Below, in pieces: positions 6,892 through 17,267 of a stretch of 64,000 nucleotides of DNA. The translations under genes and the position numbers were made by a program. Source of the DNA: Cohnella silvisoli (lineage in GTDB: Bacteria; Bacillota; Bacilli; Paenibacillales; Paenibacillaceae); the NCBI RefSeq assembly GCF_021190915.1, contig NZ_JAIOAP010000007.1, positions 62,001-126,000 on the forward strand, given 5' to 3'. A model generated the notes under the pieces. It was not told the origin of the DNA. It worked only from the letters and a program-made list of their open reading frames with translations, and searched no databases. Positions within the stretch are counted from its first letter, which is position 1; the number at the start of each line of letters is the position of its first letter.

Positions 6892-9474
6892 CTAGCGCAC
6901 CATTCTTCTTTTCATTGTTCCGTCCGGATGGATTCGATATTGAATTTCTCCATCCCGATCCGTTCGAAATATTTGGCTGCCCGAAGCATTAAGCCGCGCT
7001 AGGACGGTTGGATGGGGATGCCCGTAGCTATTGTTTCGTCCGACGGAAATGACAGTTTCAACCGGCTGCCAATAGTTCAACCACTCTTGGGTAGTAGAAG
7101 TTTTGCTGCCGTGATGCCCTGCCTTTAACACATCGATCCGTTGATGCTTATTCCCAGTCTTGTCCTCGGCTGCGACGACTTCCCGTTCACCCTCGGCCTC
7201 CAGGTCACCAGGCAATAGGAAGCTTCGTCCATAAACGGATATTAGCAACACAATGCTTCGTTCATTTTGCTCTTTCCATATTTTTATCGTATTCCCTGAG
7301 TCGGTTAGTTCTGCCCTTGGATAAAGCGCATGAAGACTGGTGGTCGCGTCTACTTTCCATTCCATATCCGTATGGACGGAATAACAGGGAATGTTATGGT
7401 CCAACGCCAATTGAAATAGTTTCGCGGGTGCAGGCGAGTCCTTCATCGTTCCGTTAAATAGCATAGAACGAATAGGAATATTTTCGATAACCGCCTGGGC
7501 TCCTCCGATATGATCGGCATCCAAGTGCGTAAGCACCAGCGCATCAAGCTCTCTTATTCCGCGCTTAAGCAGCAGGGGAACGAGCAATTTGCGTCCAACC
7601 TCATAAGGGTCGCTCCGCGCGCGCCATTCCTCGCCCGGTTTATGGAAGCTGACTGTCCCGCCGGTGTCAATCAGTATGTGTTTGCCTTCCCCGGTGCGGA
7701 TCAGAATACTGTCTCCTTGACCGACATTAATAAATGAGATTGTCGCACTATGATCAAGCCATGCTGGTTGATAGCCCCATACGATCCAGACTAAATAAAG
7801 CGCAGCGATTCCAACTTTATAAATGGTCGATTTGAGTTGATTGCGACTCGGTTGACGATACTCGAACGCTAACGGCGCTGTCCGGTCATCCTCCGGATTT
7901 GTCAAAATCCCTTCATCCGCTGCTTGTTGTGACCACCACTCCCGCTCCTGTTTGACCGCTAGCCTTCTTTTTAACAAGACAACCCCTATGCCCATGAGAA
8001 AATAAGCGGTAACAACCCATAACAAAGAGGGTTGAGGCCAAACCGTTCTTAGCCTGCTGAAGCCGTTCAACCATTCGACTAAATGGAAGGTTAGCTGATT
8101 GCCCATCGTAGCTAGCTTCGCAGGAATGATCCCCATCGGAAACCACAAAGCGCCTAAAACAATAGACGCCATTCCGAGGGGCATGACGATAAAGCTAATG
8201 AACGGCACGAGGAAGAAGTTAGCGGGCAGCGATAACAAGTGTGCGGCATGAAAATAATAGATGGTGAGCGGAAAAGAAACGACCTGAGCCGTCAAGGTAA
8301 CCGCCAAGGGTGCTCTTAACCACTTCCAAGGAATGGGCAGCGACTCCGTCACGGTCGGGACAAACAGGATTAATCCCGCCGTTACGATAAAGGATAGCTG
8401 GAAGCTGACATCCTCGACAAGGGACGGATTCCATATTAGCATAAGCAGCGCTGCCGAGAGCAACAGATGTAGCCCGTCCTTCAAGGCATGACGGCGGGCT
8501 AACCATAGTGCGAGCATGGCCATCAAACACGCACGAACGGCCGATGGAGAAGCGCCCGTGATCATCATATAAAGCGGCATCATCGCAATCGTTAGATCCA
8601 ATGTGCGTTCCCGGGTCAACCTCAGCCAAGCCCCCGTTTGCAGCAATAAAAAAACGACCACTCCCACGTGAAGTCCGGAAATAGCGAGCACATGGGTTAA
8701 TCCGAGCCTAGCGAAATCATCGAATTGCTCTGGATTGAGATCAGAGCGTATGCCGACTACCAATCCTTTCATATAACCGGCATCTCCATGGGGGAATAGT
8801 CGGTCCATCAAGCCCCCTATCGCATTCCGCAAATCATCCAGAGCTCTAAGCGGTTTTCCAATTAACGGGGTTTCACCCTTCGAATAGTTAACGGAATGGG
8901 TTCCTTTCGCGGTAAGCTGCCAATGGATTCCCTGCTTCTTTAAGTAGTTCCGATAATCGAAAGCGCCGAAGTTGCCTGCATCTCCCGGAAGTTCCATAAT
9001 CCCTTTAACCGTAATTGCATCTTCTCTTTTCCATTTGGAAGCCAATGTTTGCTCCGATTGTTTACTCAGCTTGATTCTGATCATGACGGTGTCGCTCATC
9101 TTCTGTTCCGATGCCGGTGAGGCGAGCCGAATAGTCTTTGCCTTTAATCGAAACGTAACCAAATCCCCATCTACTTCAATAATAGAAGCAATTGTCCCGG
9201 ATAATACGGCTTCCGCCCCTTCTGTCGCTTCCGTTATAGCGAGATCCGATGTATTGCGATGTTCGACCCAATATCGCTCTCCGCTTGCCAGCATAAGCGC
9301 TAGACAGCACATGATTAATAATTTCAGGTTTATTTGCCCGTATAGACCCAATCCGGTAAGCAAAAGCAGCAGCGCACCTAACGCTAACACTGCGTCTAAT
9401 CCCTGACACAATGACAAAATAGATACTCCGATTATCCAACAGCACGTGATTGCGACAAGCGGCCTTCCGTTCAT
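6892..9474 (-). CDS. comEC: Competence DNA-uptake channel ComEC
   Basis: ComEC forms the membrane channel that brings single-stranded DNA into the cytoplasm during transformation. The 860-residue protein has N-terminal membrane segments (1-60), a soluble OB-like domain, the polytopic Competence domain (about 225-510, with GLTHVLAISGLHVGVV and TGASPSAVRACLMA), and a C-terminal metallo-beta-lactamase-like domain from about 575 with GQGDSILIRTGEGKHILIDTGG, HLDADHIGG and GHHGSKTST, all consistent with an active nuclease-like domain. The ATG at 9474 has AAAGGAGG at a good distance. It is the last gene of the comE cluster, but a hairpin terminator separates it from comEB. Confidence 0.96.
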   Translation of the reverse strand: MNGRPLVAITCCWIIGVSILSLCQGLDAVLALGALLLLLTGLGLYGQINLKLLIMCCLALMLASGERYWVEHRNTSDLAITEATEGAEAVLSGTIASIIEVDGDLVTFRLKAKTIRLASPASEQKMSDTVMIRIKLSKQSEQTLASKWKREDAITVKGIMELPGDAGNFGAFDYRNYLKKQGIHWQLTAKGTHSVNYSKGETPLIGKPLRALDDLRNAIGGLMDRLFPHGDAGYMKGLVVGIRSDLNPEQFDDFARLGLTHVLAISGLHVGVVVFLLLQTGAWLRLTRERTLDLTIAMMPLYMMITGASPSAVRACLMAMLALWLARRHALKDGLHLLLSAALLMLIWNPSLVEDVSFQLSFIVTAGLILFVPTVTESLPIPWKWLRAPLAVTLTAQVVSFPLTIYYFHAAHLLSLPANFFLVPFISFIVMPLGMASIVLGALWFPMGIIPAKLATMGNQLTFHLVEWLNGFSRLRTVWPQPSLLWVVTAYFLMGIGVVLLKRRLAVKQEREWWSQQAADEGILTNPEDDRTAPLAFEYRQPSRNQLKSTIYKVGIAALYLVWIVWGYQPAWLDHSATISFINVGQGDSILIRTGEGKHILIDTGGTVSFHKPGEEWRARSDPYEVGRKLLVPLLLKRGIRELDALVLTHLDADHIGGAQAVIENIPIRSMLFNGTMKDSPAPAKLFQLALDHNIPCYSVHTDMEWKVDATTSLHALYPRAELTDSGNTIKIWKEQNERSIVLLISVYGRSFLLPGDLEAEGEREVVAAEDKTGNKHQRIDVLKAGHHGSKTSTTQEWLNYWQPVETVISVGRNNSYGHPHPTVLARLNASGSQIFRTDRDGEIQYRIHPDGTMKRRMVR

Positions 9475-9497
9475 GATCAGCCTCCTTTCTTACAACA

Positions 9498-9541
9498 AAG
9501 AAAGAACCTCTCCACCGATATAATCCGGTGAAGAGGTTCTT
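9498..9541 (-). terminator. Strong hairpin between comEB and comEC
   Basis: AAGAACCTCTCCACCG (9502-9517) pairs with CGGTGAAGAGGTTCTT (9526-9541) with one G-T style mismatch, and the minus strand continues TTCTTTG. It would stop or reduce transcription from comEB into comEC, so comEC may need readthrough or its own promoter. Confidence 0.75.
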
Positions 9542-9551
9542 CCTCTTCTAG

Positions 9552-10070
9552 CTATGATCCGTCCTGCACTTCAGTGTCCGCGGGAGGAACGTAATTCGTT
9601 AATTGCCGGAAGAGCAAGCCTCTTTGACTCATCAACGCGGCTACTTTGCCATGATCCTTCGGATAGGGCCGGTAATAAACGATTTCCGCGATACCGCTAT
9701 TCGCCAGCATGTTCGCGCAAGTCCAGCATGGCTGATCCGTTACATAAACAACCGAACCTTCCCGATCGACACGATCCGTGAACAAAAGCAAATTCTGCTC
9801 CGCATGTATCGTACGTATGCAGCGCTGCTTTTTGATCATTTCGTTAGTGGCGGAGCCCGTTGGGGCTGGCTCGTACTCCTCAACGATCATGCAACCAGCC
9901 TCGGAACAATCCTGCACTCCCATCGGAGCGCCGTTATATGCTGTTCCGAGCAGCTTCTTCCCTTGTACGAGCACCGTGCCCACATGACGTCGGGGGCAGC
10001 GGGAGCGGGTCGAAACCATAAAGGCGATATCCATAAAATACGTATCCCAGTCTTTGCGCAGGGACGTCAT
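9552..10070 (-). CDS. comEB: dCMP deaminase family protein ComEB
   Basis: ComEB is a zinc-dependent deoxycytidylate deaminase encoded within the comE operon and is not required for DNA uptake itself. The 172-residue protein has RCPRRHVGTVLVQGKKLLGTAYNG, the catalytic HAE motif in RTIHAEQNLLLF and the second zinc half-site PCWTCANML; with the HAE histidine, both cysteines complete the zinc site. An ATG at 10070 is 8 bases after GGAGG; a GTG at 10076 would be too close, so the ATG is chosen. It lies 33 bases after the metY-type gene. Confidence 0.92.
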   Translation of the reverse strand: MTSLRKDWDTYFMDIAFMVSTRSRCPRRHVGTVLVQGKKLLGTAYNGAPMGVQDCSEAGCMIVEEYEPAPTGSATNEMIKKQRCIRTIHAEQNLLLFTDRVDREGSVVYVTDQPCWTCANMLANSGIAEIVYYRPYPKDHGKVAALMSQRGLLFRQLTNYVPPADTEVQDGS

Positions 10071-10103
10071 AACCACAACCTCCGCTTCGGCTTGCTTTGC
10101 CCT

Positions 10104-11444
<1,341 letters not shown>

Positions 11445-11486
11445 TCATATTTGCAACCAATGATAAAGCCAAGCCGTTTATCATCT

Positions 11487-12143
11487 TCATTTCGTGGCGG
11501 AAATACGTATTTTTGAGGATATTCGCTCCAGTACTTTGGGCCCGATTCCTTTCACCTCAAGCAACTGCTCCACGTTTCGAAATCCATTAAGCTTCTCCCG
11601 GTATGCGATGATGGCTTTCGCTTTGGAAGGACCAATGCCAGGCAGATTGTCCAGATCGGATTGCGTTGCTTGATTCAGATCAAGTAACGTGGAATGATCG
11701 GATTCAATGTCCGGTTTGGTGGGTGTATTGCCAGCCGATCCCTCTTCGTGAGAATCGACATTTTTACCATTTGCCCCCTCTCCTGTTGCCTCTTTTCCTT
11801 CAACCGTGCCTCCCTTTGCAGCTTCACCTTGAACTTCACTTCCTTTTGCTTCGTACGCGTTCCCTTTCACCGCATCTCCTTCAACCTTGTCCCCCTTTAG
11901 TTCGCCTCCTTGTAGGTCCGATAAAGAGTTTGCTGATGCTCGCGGTGTTTGCGATGAATTGGACTCTTGCGTGTTTTGCAAATTTTCAATTGTTGCTTTC
12001 AGAGGTTCGTTTACCGACACCCAACCTGGAATCGATGCATCCTTCGAACTATGAAATAACGCGTAAGCAAGAAGCAATCCCCCCGTGAGCATCATTCCTG
12101 TCACGATTATTTTGTTTGTTTTTAGTAAACTTCCCTTTGCCAT
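11487..12143 (-). CDS. comEA: Competence DNA receptor ComEA
   Basis: ComEA is the membrane-anchored receptor that binds incoming double-stranded DNA outside the cell. The 218-residue protein has one N-terminal membrane segment (about 10-28) and two C-terminal helix-hairpin-helix motifs (about 150-215: LDLNQATQSDLDNLPGIGPS, AKAIIAYREKLNGF, LLEVKGIGPKVLERI). In between is a linker of about 50 residues (about 75-130) made of degenerate short repeats rich in Gly, Lys and Glu (KG, EG every 4-6 residues). The ATG at 12143 has AGGAGG at 7 bases; the longer open frame to 12386 would run into comER. It is divergent from comER, as in Bacillus. Confidence 0.93.
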   Translation of the reverse strand: MAKGSLLKTNKIIVTGMMLTGGLLLAYALFHSSKDASIPGWVSVNEPLKATIENLQNTQESNSSQTPRASANSLSDLQGGELKGDKVEGDAVKGNAYEAKGSEVQGEAAKGGTVEGKEATGEGANGKNVDSHEEGSAGNTPTKPDIESDHSTLLDLNQATQSDLDNLPGIGPSKAKAIIAYREKLNGFRNVEQLLEVKGIGPKVLERISSKIRISATK

Positions 12144-12248
12144 TATTAACCCTCCTAACTCAATTCCTGCGCAAAATAAAACGTCATGTCGGCCAAACCC
12201 TTGCTCATACAATGGAAAATAGATGGGTTTCCTTGGGAGGGACAGAAG

Positions 12249-13082
12249 ATGAAGATCGGCTTCATTGGTGCTGGCAGCATGGGGAGCATGTTGATAGGAG
12301 CGTTCATACGCACTGGCGCAATGCAGCCGGACAACATCATGGTTAGCTCCAGAACGCCTTCCAAATTGGCAGAGTTGGCTGAACAATATCCCGGACTGCA
12401 GATTGCCGCATCAAACAAACAAGCGGCGATCGGTGCGGATTATTTGTTTTTGTGCATTAAGCCGCTCGATTTCCGCAGGGTGCTCGATGAAATATCGCAT
12501 GCGCTGACTCCCGGGCAAATCGTTATTTCCATTACTAGCCCCGTTAAAATCTCATCTCTGGAGGAAATGCTTCCGTGCAAAGTCGCCAAAATCATCCCTA
12601 GCGTCGTGAACGCCGTAGGAAGCGGCGCATCTTTATTCATGTGGGGAGCGCGATTGACGAAAGATGACCAAGCCGCATTGTGGGAATTGTTCTCCTGTAT
12701 AAGCAGGCCTATAGAAATATTAGAGGAAGAGGTGCGTGTGGCCTCCGACCTATCTAGCTGCGGCCCTGCATTCCTAGCCTATATGCTGGAGCAATTTATC
12801 GAAGCCGCAACGATGTCCACAGGCATGGAACGCGAGACGGCAACTGCGCTAGCATGTGAAATGATGCTGGGAACCGCACGGCTTATGCTAGAACTACCAT
12901 GTTCACCGAGCGAACTGCAAGCCAAAGTATCGGTACCAGGCGGTATAACGGCAGCCGCTTTGGAAGTTTTGCGTAAAACAACCCGCGGCGCTTTCCTGCA
13001 AGTGCTCTATACAACCCACGAGAAGTTTGCGGAAGACTTAGACAGGGTAGATTCCTCCTTGTTCCCCAGAGAACGAACTTAG
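12249..13082 (+). CDS. comER: ComER, late competence protein of the P5C reductase family
   Basis: ComER belongs to the pyrroline-5-carboxylate reductase superfamily and is read divergently from comEA; its exact role is not well defined. The 277-residue protein starts MKIGFIGAGSMGSMLIGAF, the NAD(P)-binding Rossmann motif GxGxxG, followed by FLCIKPLDFRRVL and the ProC-type C-terminal helical domain with SSCGPAFLAYMLEQFIEAA and SVPGGITAAALEVL. The ATG at 12249 is preceded by GGGAGGG; the open frame reaching back to 12186 is not needed. It is followed at once by a terminator. Confidence 0.92.
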   Translation: MKIGFIGAGSMGSMLIGAFIRTGAMQPDNIMVSSRTPSKLAELAEQYPGLQIAASNKQAAIGADYLFLCIKPLDFRRVLDEISHALTPGQIVISITSPVKISSLEEMLPCKVAKIIPSVVNAVGSGASLFMWGARLTKDDQAALWELFSCISRPIEILEEEVRVASDLSSCGPAFLAYMLEQFIEAATMSTGMERETATALACEMMLGTARLMLELPCSPSELQAKVSVPGGITAAALEVLRKTTRGAFLQVLYTTHEKFAEDLDRVDSSLFPRERT

Positions 13083-13119
13083 GCGATGCAAAGCGGTTCT
13101 CCGCTTTGTATCGCTTTTT
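13083..13119 (+). terminator. Terminator of comER
   Basis: GCGATGCAAAGCGG (13083-13096) pairs with CCGCTTTGTATCGC (13101-13114), one G-T pair, followed by T5. Confidence 0.9.
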
Positions 13120-13147
13120 CGCATGTGCTTGTAGACCGTTAGTTTGA

Positions 13148-13303
13148 CTAAGTCGAACTGCGACACTCCCCAGCTACTCCCAGCAACCAAATAGTAATTT
13201 TCTCCGCATGGACGACAAAACCTTCGCATTCGAAAGCGATCGCGAGCGGCTCATAGTATACATCGATATACACTTGGCTCCTCTCGTACTCCACTTCGAA
13301 CAT
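13148..13303 (-). CDS. Possible small protein of 51 residues, unknown
   Basis: I do not recognise this protein. The ATG at 13303 lies 6 bases after GGGAAGG, a fair ribosome binding site, and the frame reads MFEVEYERSQVYIDVYYE, a plausible beta-rich sequence with a final CRSST. It lies between the comER terminator and the leuS terminator on the leuS strand; no promoter was found. It could be a chance frame. The rest of the 13.1-13.47 kb gap holds only the two terminators. Confidence 0.3.
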   Translation of the reverse strand: MFEVEYERSQVYIDVYYEPLAIAFECEGFVVHAEKITIWLLGVAGECRSST

Positions 13304-13361
13304 TCCAATACCTTCCCGGAAAATGTAATGTAAAAACCAATTTACCGCGCAACCACTGTTT

Positions 13362-13406
13362 AAAAACAAAACGCCATCTATCCCCGAAAATAGGGATAAA
13401 CGGCGT
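13362..13406 (-). terminator. Terminator of leuS
   Basis: Read on the minus strand, ACGCCGTTTATCCC pairs with GGGATAGATGGCGT (13371-13406 region) with two mismatches and is followed by TTTGTTTTT. It lies 66 bases after the leuS stop. Confidence 0.8.
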
Positions 13407-13472
13407 GTGCTTCACGCGCAATTCGCATGCATATTGGAAAAGCGATAATCGAGCGAGTCGGAAATGGATATG

Positions 13473-15908
13473 TCAGTTCGCAACAATATTGACGAGCTTA
13501 CCCTTGACCGCGATGATCTTGCGGATCGTTTTGCCTGCGATTAGTTCCTTCACCTTCTCGGATTCGAGCGCCAGCGCTTCCATGCCCGCTTCATCGAGAT
13601 CGGCGGGAATGTTCAGACGGTCGGCAATCTTGCCGCTTACTTGTACGACGATCTCGACCTCAGAATCAATCGTGAGCGATACATCGTATTGCGGCCAAGC
13701 GACATACGAGACCGAGCCTTCAAATCCAAGCTTCTCCCAAAGCTCTTCGGCAATATGCGGCGCAATCGGAGAAAGCATCTGCACGAAATGTACCAACGCT
13801 TGCTTAGGCAACGTTTCCGTCTTGTACGCCTCGTTGACGAAGATCATCATCTGGCTGATCGCGGTATTAAACCGCAAAGCCTCGTAATCCTCGCCGACCT
13901 TCTTCAGGCTCTTATGCCAAGTCCGACGGAAAGCTTCATCGCCCGCAACGTCTTGGATTTTGCCGTTCAGATTGCCGTTATCATCGACGAACAAACGCCA
14001 TACGCGGGAGAGGAAACGGTAGACGCCTTCCACTCCGTTCGTATTCCATGGCTTTGTCGCCTCCAAAGGCCCCATGAACATCTCGTATACGCGAAGCGTA
14101 TCGGCACCGAACTCGTTGACGATATCATCCGGGTTAATGACGTTTCCGCGGGATTTGGACATTTTCTCGTTGTTCATGCCCAAAATCATGCCTTGGTTAA
14201 CAAGCTTGTGAAACGGCTCTTTCGTATTCACGACACCGATATCGTAGAGCACCTTGTGCCAGAAACGCGCATATAGCAAGTGAAGAACCGCATGCTCCGC
14301 GCCGCCAATGTACAGATCGACCGGCAGCCAATCGCGCTGCTTCTCCGGAGAGCAAATCTCATCCGCGTTATGCGGATCGATAAAGCGCAAATAATACCAA
14401 CAACTGCCTGCCCATTGCGGCATCGTATTCGTCTCGCGACGCGCAGGGCGACCATTGCGAGGGTCGATTACGTTAACCCAGTCCGTCACGTTGGCCAGCG
14501 GGGATTCGCCCGTTCCCGAAGGTTGGATGGCATCGACGTTAGGCAGCAACAACGGGAGTTCTTCTTCAGGAACCGTGTCCATCGTGCCATCCTCATAGTG
14601 CAGTACCGGGATCGGCTCGCCCCAATAACGTTGACGGCTGAACAGCCAATCGCGTAAACGGTAAGTGACTTTGCCTTTTCCTTTGCCTTCGTTCTCCAAA
14701 CGGGAGATCATGGCGGCAATCGCCTCTGCCGTCTCCAAACCGTTCAGGAAACCGGAATTAACGAGCTTTCCATCGCCCGTATATGCAGCCGCCTCGACAT
14801 CTCCGCCTGAAACAACTTCTATAATCGGCAACTCAAACTTTTTAGCAAACTCCCAGTCCCGCTCGTCATGCCCCGGAACGGCCATAATAGCCCCCGTACC
14901 GTATCCGCCAAGTACGTAATCGGCGATCCAGATCGGCACTTTGCTTCCATTCACCGGATTAACCGCGTAAGCTCCCGTGAACACGCCGCTTTTATCCTTC
15001 GCCAGATCGGTACGCTCCAGATCGCTCTTACGAGCTGCCTGATCGACATAAGCTTCAACTGCCGCCTTTTGTTCTGCCGAAGCGATTGCACCAACCAACT
15101 CATGCTCCGGTGCCAGAACGCAATAAGTCGCTCCGAACAAAGTATCCGGACGTGTCGTGAACACCGTCAGTGCCGCCGCATGCCCCTCAATAAGAAACTC
15201 AACCTCAGCGCCAGTGGACTTGCCGATCCAATTGCGCTGCATATCCTTAATGCTCTCCGACCAATCCAGCTCTTCTAAATCCTCAAGCAATCTTTCCGCA
15301 TATTCCGTAATCTTAAGCATCCATTGGCGCATCGGCTTGCGAATGACCGGATGTCCTCCGCGCTCGCTCAAGCCGTCGATAACTTCCTCGTTCGCCAATA
15401 CCGTTCCGAGCGCCGGACACCAGTTAACCGGAACTTCGGCGACGTAAGCAAGACCTTTCTTATACAATTGGATGAAAATCCACTGCGTCCACTTGTAATA
15501 ATCCGGATCCGTCGTGCTGATTTCCCGATCCCAATCATAAGAGAAGCCGAGTGATTTAATCTGGCGACGAAAATTATCGATATTCTCTACCGTGATCTCC
15601 CGTGGATGACGCCCCGTTTGAAGCGCATACTGCTCGGCCGGCAATCCGAATGCGTCCCAGCCCATCGGGTGCAGGACGTTATAGCCTTTCATACGCTTGT
15701 AGCGGCTTACGATATCCGTTGCCGTATAGCCTTCCGGGTGACCCACGTGCAATCCTGCCCCGGACGGGTAGGGAAACATATCCAGCGCGTAAAACTTAGG
15801 TTTGCCCGCTTCCTCGGTCGTGCGAAATGTCTCGTGCTTATCCCAATATTGCTGCCACTTCGGTTCGATCTTAAGCGGTTGATAGCCTTGCCCGTTTTCC
15901 TGCGACAT
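13473..15908 (-). CDS. leuS: Leucyl-tRNA synthetase
   Basis: LeuRS attaches leucine to its tRNAs. The 811-residue protein is a complete class I synthetase: the HIGH-type motif [12 protein letters not shown] near residue 50, the CP1 editing domain (about 220-410, with [19 protein letters not shown] and [15 protein letters not shown]), the KMSKS motif ([18 protein letters not shown]) and an anticodon-binding C-terminus. The ATG at 15908 has AAGGAGAG at 9 bases. A leader with a T-box lies upstream, so expression should rise when leucine tRNA is uncharged. It separates the comER/comEA region from the redox/efflux cassette. Confidence 0.98.
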   Translation of the reverse strand: MSQENGQGYQPLKIEPKWQQYWDKHETFRTTEEAGKPKFYALDMFPYPSGAGLHVGHPEGYTATDIVSRYKRMKGYNVLHPMGWDAFGLPAEQYALQTGRHPREITVENIDNFRRQIKSLGFSYDWDREISTTDPDYYKWTQWIFIQLYKKGLAYVAEVPVNWCPALGTVLANEEVIDGLSERGGHPVIRKPMRQWMLKITEYAERLLEDLEELDWSESIKDMQRNWIGKSTGAEVEFLIEGHAAALTVFTTRPDTLFGATYCVLAPEHELVGAIASAEQKAAVEAYVDQAARKSDLERTDLAKDKSGVFTGAYAVNPVNGSKVPIWIADYVLGGYGTGAIMAVPGHDERDWEFAKKFELPIIEVVSGGDVEAAAYTGDGKLVNSGFLNGLETAEAIAAMISRLENEGKGKGKVTYRLRDWLFSRQRYWGEPIPVLHYEDGTMDTVPEEELPLLLPNVDAIQPSGTGESPLANVTDWVNVIDPRNGRPARRETNTMPQWAGSCWYYLRFIDPHNADEICSPEKQRDWLPVDLYIGGAEHAVLHLLYARFWHKVLYDIGVVNTKEPFHKLVNQGMILGMNNEKMSKSRGNVINPDDIVNEFGADTLRVYEMFMGPLEATKPWNTNGVEGVYRFLSRVWRLFVDDNGNLNGKIQDVAGDEAFRRTWHKSLKKVGEDYEALRFNTAISQMMIFVNEAYKTETLPKQALVHFVQMLSPIAPHIAEELWEKLGFEGSVSYVAWPQYDVSLTIDSEVEIVVQVSGKIADRLNIPADLDEAGMEALALESEKVKELIAGKTIRKIIAVKGKLVNIVAN

Positions 15909-15947
15909 GTCGTTAAACTCTCCTTATGATTAAATCTCATCGTAAAA

Positions 15948-16222
15948 CAAAAAACTCCCGCCCCTAGCGTTGTCGCTAGGGACGAGAGGATTATTTCCCG
16001 TGGTACCACCCTAGTTGACGGCTATCCTGCTTGGATGTCCGCCCACTTGTGCCTCGTAACGAGAGGTGAACGCCAAGCCTGTCGAATCGCCATTTACCGG
16101 CAAGTCGCTCAGCTCGGAGGCTCCATGGCGAGTTCATCGTCTACGTTAACCGGCTTGCACCATCCGCCGGCTCTCTGGGTAACGCATAACGGTTACTGCT
16201 CCATATCACAGCCAAAGTATGC
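15948..16222 (-). promoter_or_regulatory. T-box leader controlling leuS
   Basis: The minus strand carries the T-box sequence GGGTGGTACCACGG (within 15997-16012), followed by a terminator with stem CCCTAGCG/CGCTAGGG (15962-15981) and T6 (15948-15954). In stem I, GAA directly precedes CTC (16130-16132), the expected position of the specifier codon, and CTC is a leucine codon that fits leuS. An AGTA element for the opposing loop E strand is also present upstream. T-box leaders sense uncharged tRNA and allow readthrough. Confidence 0.93.
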
Positions 16223-16226
16223 AATG

Positions 16227-16256
16227 ATTATAGCCAATATTCGCAAATGATGTCAA
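16227..16256 (-). promoter_or_regulatory. Sigma-A promoter of the leuS T-box transcript
   Basis: On the minus strand TTGACA (16251-16256) and TATAAT (16227-16232) are 18 bases apart, both perfect boxes, directly before the leader. Confidence 0.8.
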
Positions 16257-16328
16257 GCAAGACGGCACATGGTTCAGGGCATTAGGCATTCCCGTCCAGT
16301 AAGCTCAAATGCCTTGTTGTAAGCTTTG

Positions 16329-17231
16329 CTATGACTTTTGGGACAGCCTCATACGTGTCTTCTTCTGACGTTCCTTCTCCAACATGCCCGCTATAGTTGC
16401 GGCAATGCCCGCTTCGTAGGAGGTCGCCGCACTGCTTTCGGCGTACTCAAGTCCGAATTCCTGGCTGCCGCCGCCTCGATCGTAGCGGTCCAGAATCTCC
16501 TTCGCTCTCGGCTCATACCATTGAAGCATTCTCCACTTCCAACCGCTAATTTTTTCGATGCGAGGAATGGCGTGAACGACCGAACCGGCGATTCCGATGA
16601 ACTCCTCCGCTGTAATGGCCGGTCCTCCGCGCAGACGCCATGTATTTCCGAAGGAGGAATCCTGAGAGGCAAGCGCCACTGCGTCGTGGACTGCATCGGC
16701 CACATATACATAATTTCTTCTGATTGCCGGGTTCGCCATCAACTTGACCGTTTTCCCTTGCGCGATTTTTTTGAGCGAATAATGAATGATCGTATTTGAA
16801 ACGTTTGCCCCGTACAATTCAGGACTTATAAGGCGCATGTACCGCGCATCTGGATGCAACGCCTGCTCATTTTCGCCGGCGGGACGAAAGATCCCTTCAA
16901 TAATAACGACTTTGGCGTCAGTCTTCGCCGAGACTTTCTCGACGGCTTCGAGCATCTGCCTAACCTTATCCGGATTCTCATCATAGGTCAGATAGATGCC
17001 GCAAAAGATAACGTCGACCCCCTCTGATGCGGCAGCAAGCAGATCGCCTTGATCCCGGACGTCCCCTAGCACCGTATGCAAATGAAGGGAATGCGCGAAG
17101 GCTGCCTCCAATGCCGATAACTTGCGTCGCGACCCGGAGTAGGCTACGACATCGACGCCTGCCCCGATTAAATTCTTGATAAGCGCACTTCCAACACCTT
17201 TGCCCGCTCTTACAACCATTGCTTTTTTCAC
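16329..17231 (-). CDS. NAD(P)-binding epimerase-like protein, cassette gene 5
   Basis: This is a 300-residue extended-SDR/NmrA-type protein, last gene of the redox/efflux cassette. It shares layout with the product of 20907-21890 but the dinucleotide-binding loop is degenerate: VVRAGKGVGSALIKNL instead of the usual GATGGTG form. VIFCGIYLTYDENPDKV and AIRRNYVYVADAVHDAV follow at family positions. A GTG at 17231 lies 8 bases after AGGAG; the upstream GTG at 17240 overlaps the binding site and is rejected. The last codons (MRLSQKS) read through a sequence that resembles an IS1182-type terminus, so the C-terminal tail may not be original. The substrate is unknown. Confidence 0.7.
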   Translation of the reverse strand: MKKAMVVRAGKGVGSALIKNLIGAGVDVVAYSGSRRKLSALEAAFAHSLHLHTVLGDVRDQGDLLAAASEGVDVIFCGIYLTYDENPDKVRQMLEAVEKVSAKTDAKVVIIEGIFRPAGENEQALHPDARYMRLISPELYGANVSNTIIHYSLKKIAQGKTVKLMANPAIRRNYVYVADAVHDAVALASQDSSFGNTWRLRGGPAITAEEFIGIAGSVVHAIPRIEKISGWKWRMLQWYEPRAKEILDRYDRGGGSQEFGLEYAESSAATSYEAGIAATIAGMLEKERQKKTRMRLSQKS

Positions 17232-17267
17232 CGTGATCACTCCTAGGTTAATTTTTAATTATCGCTT

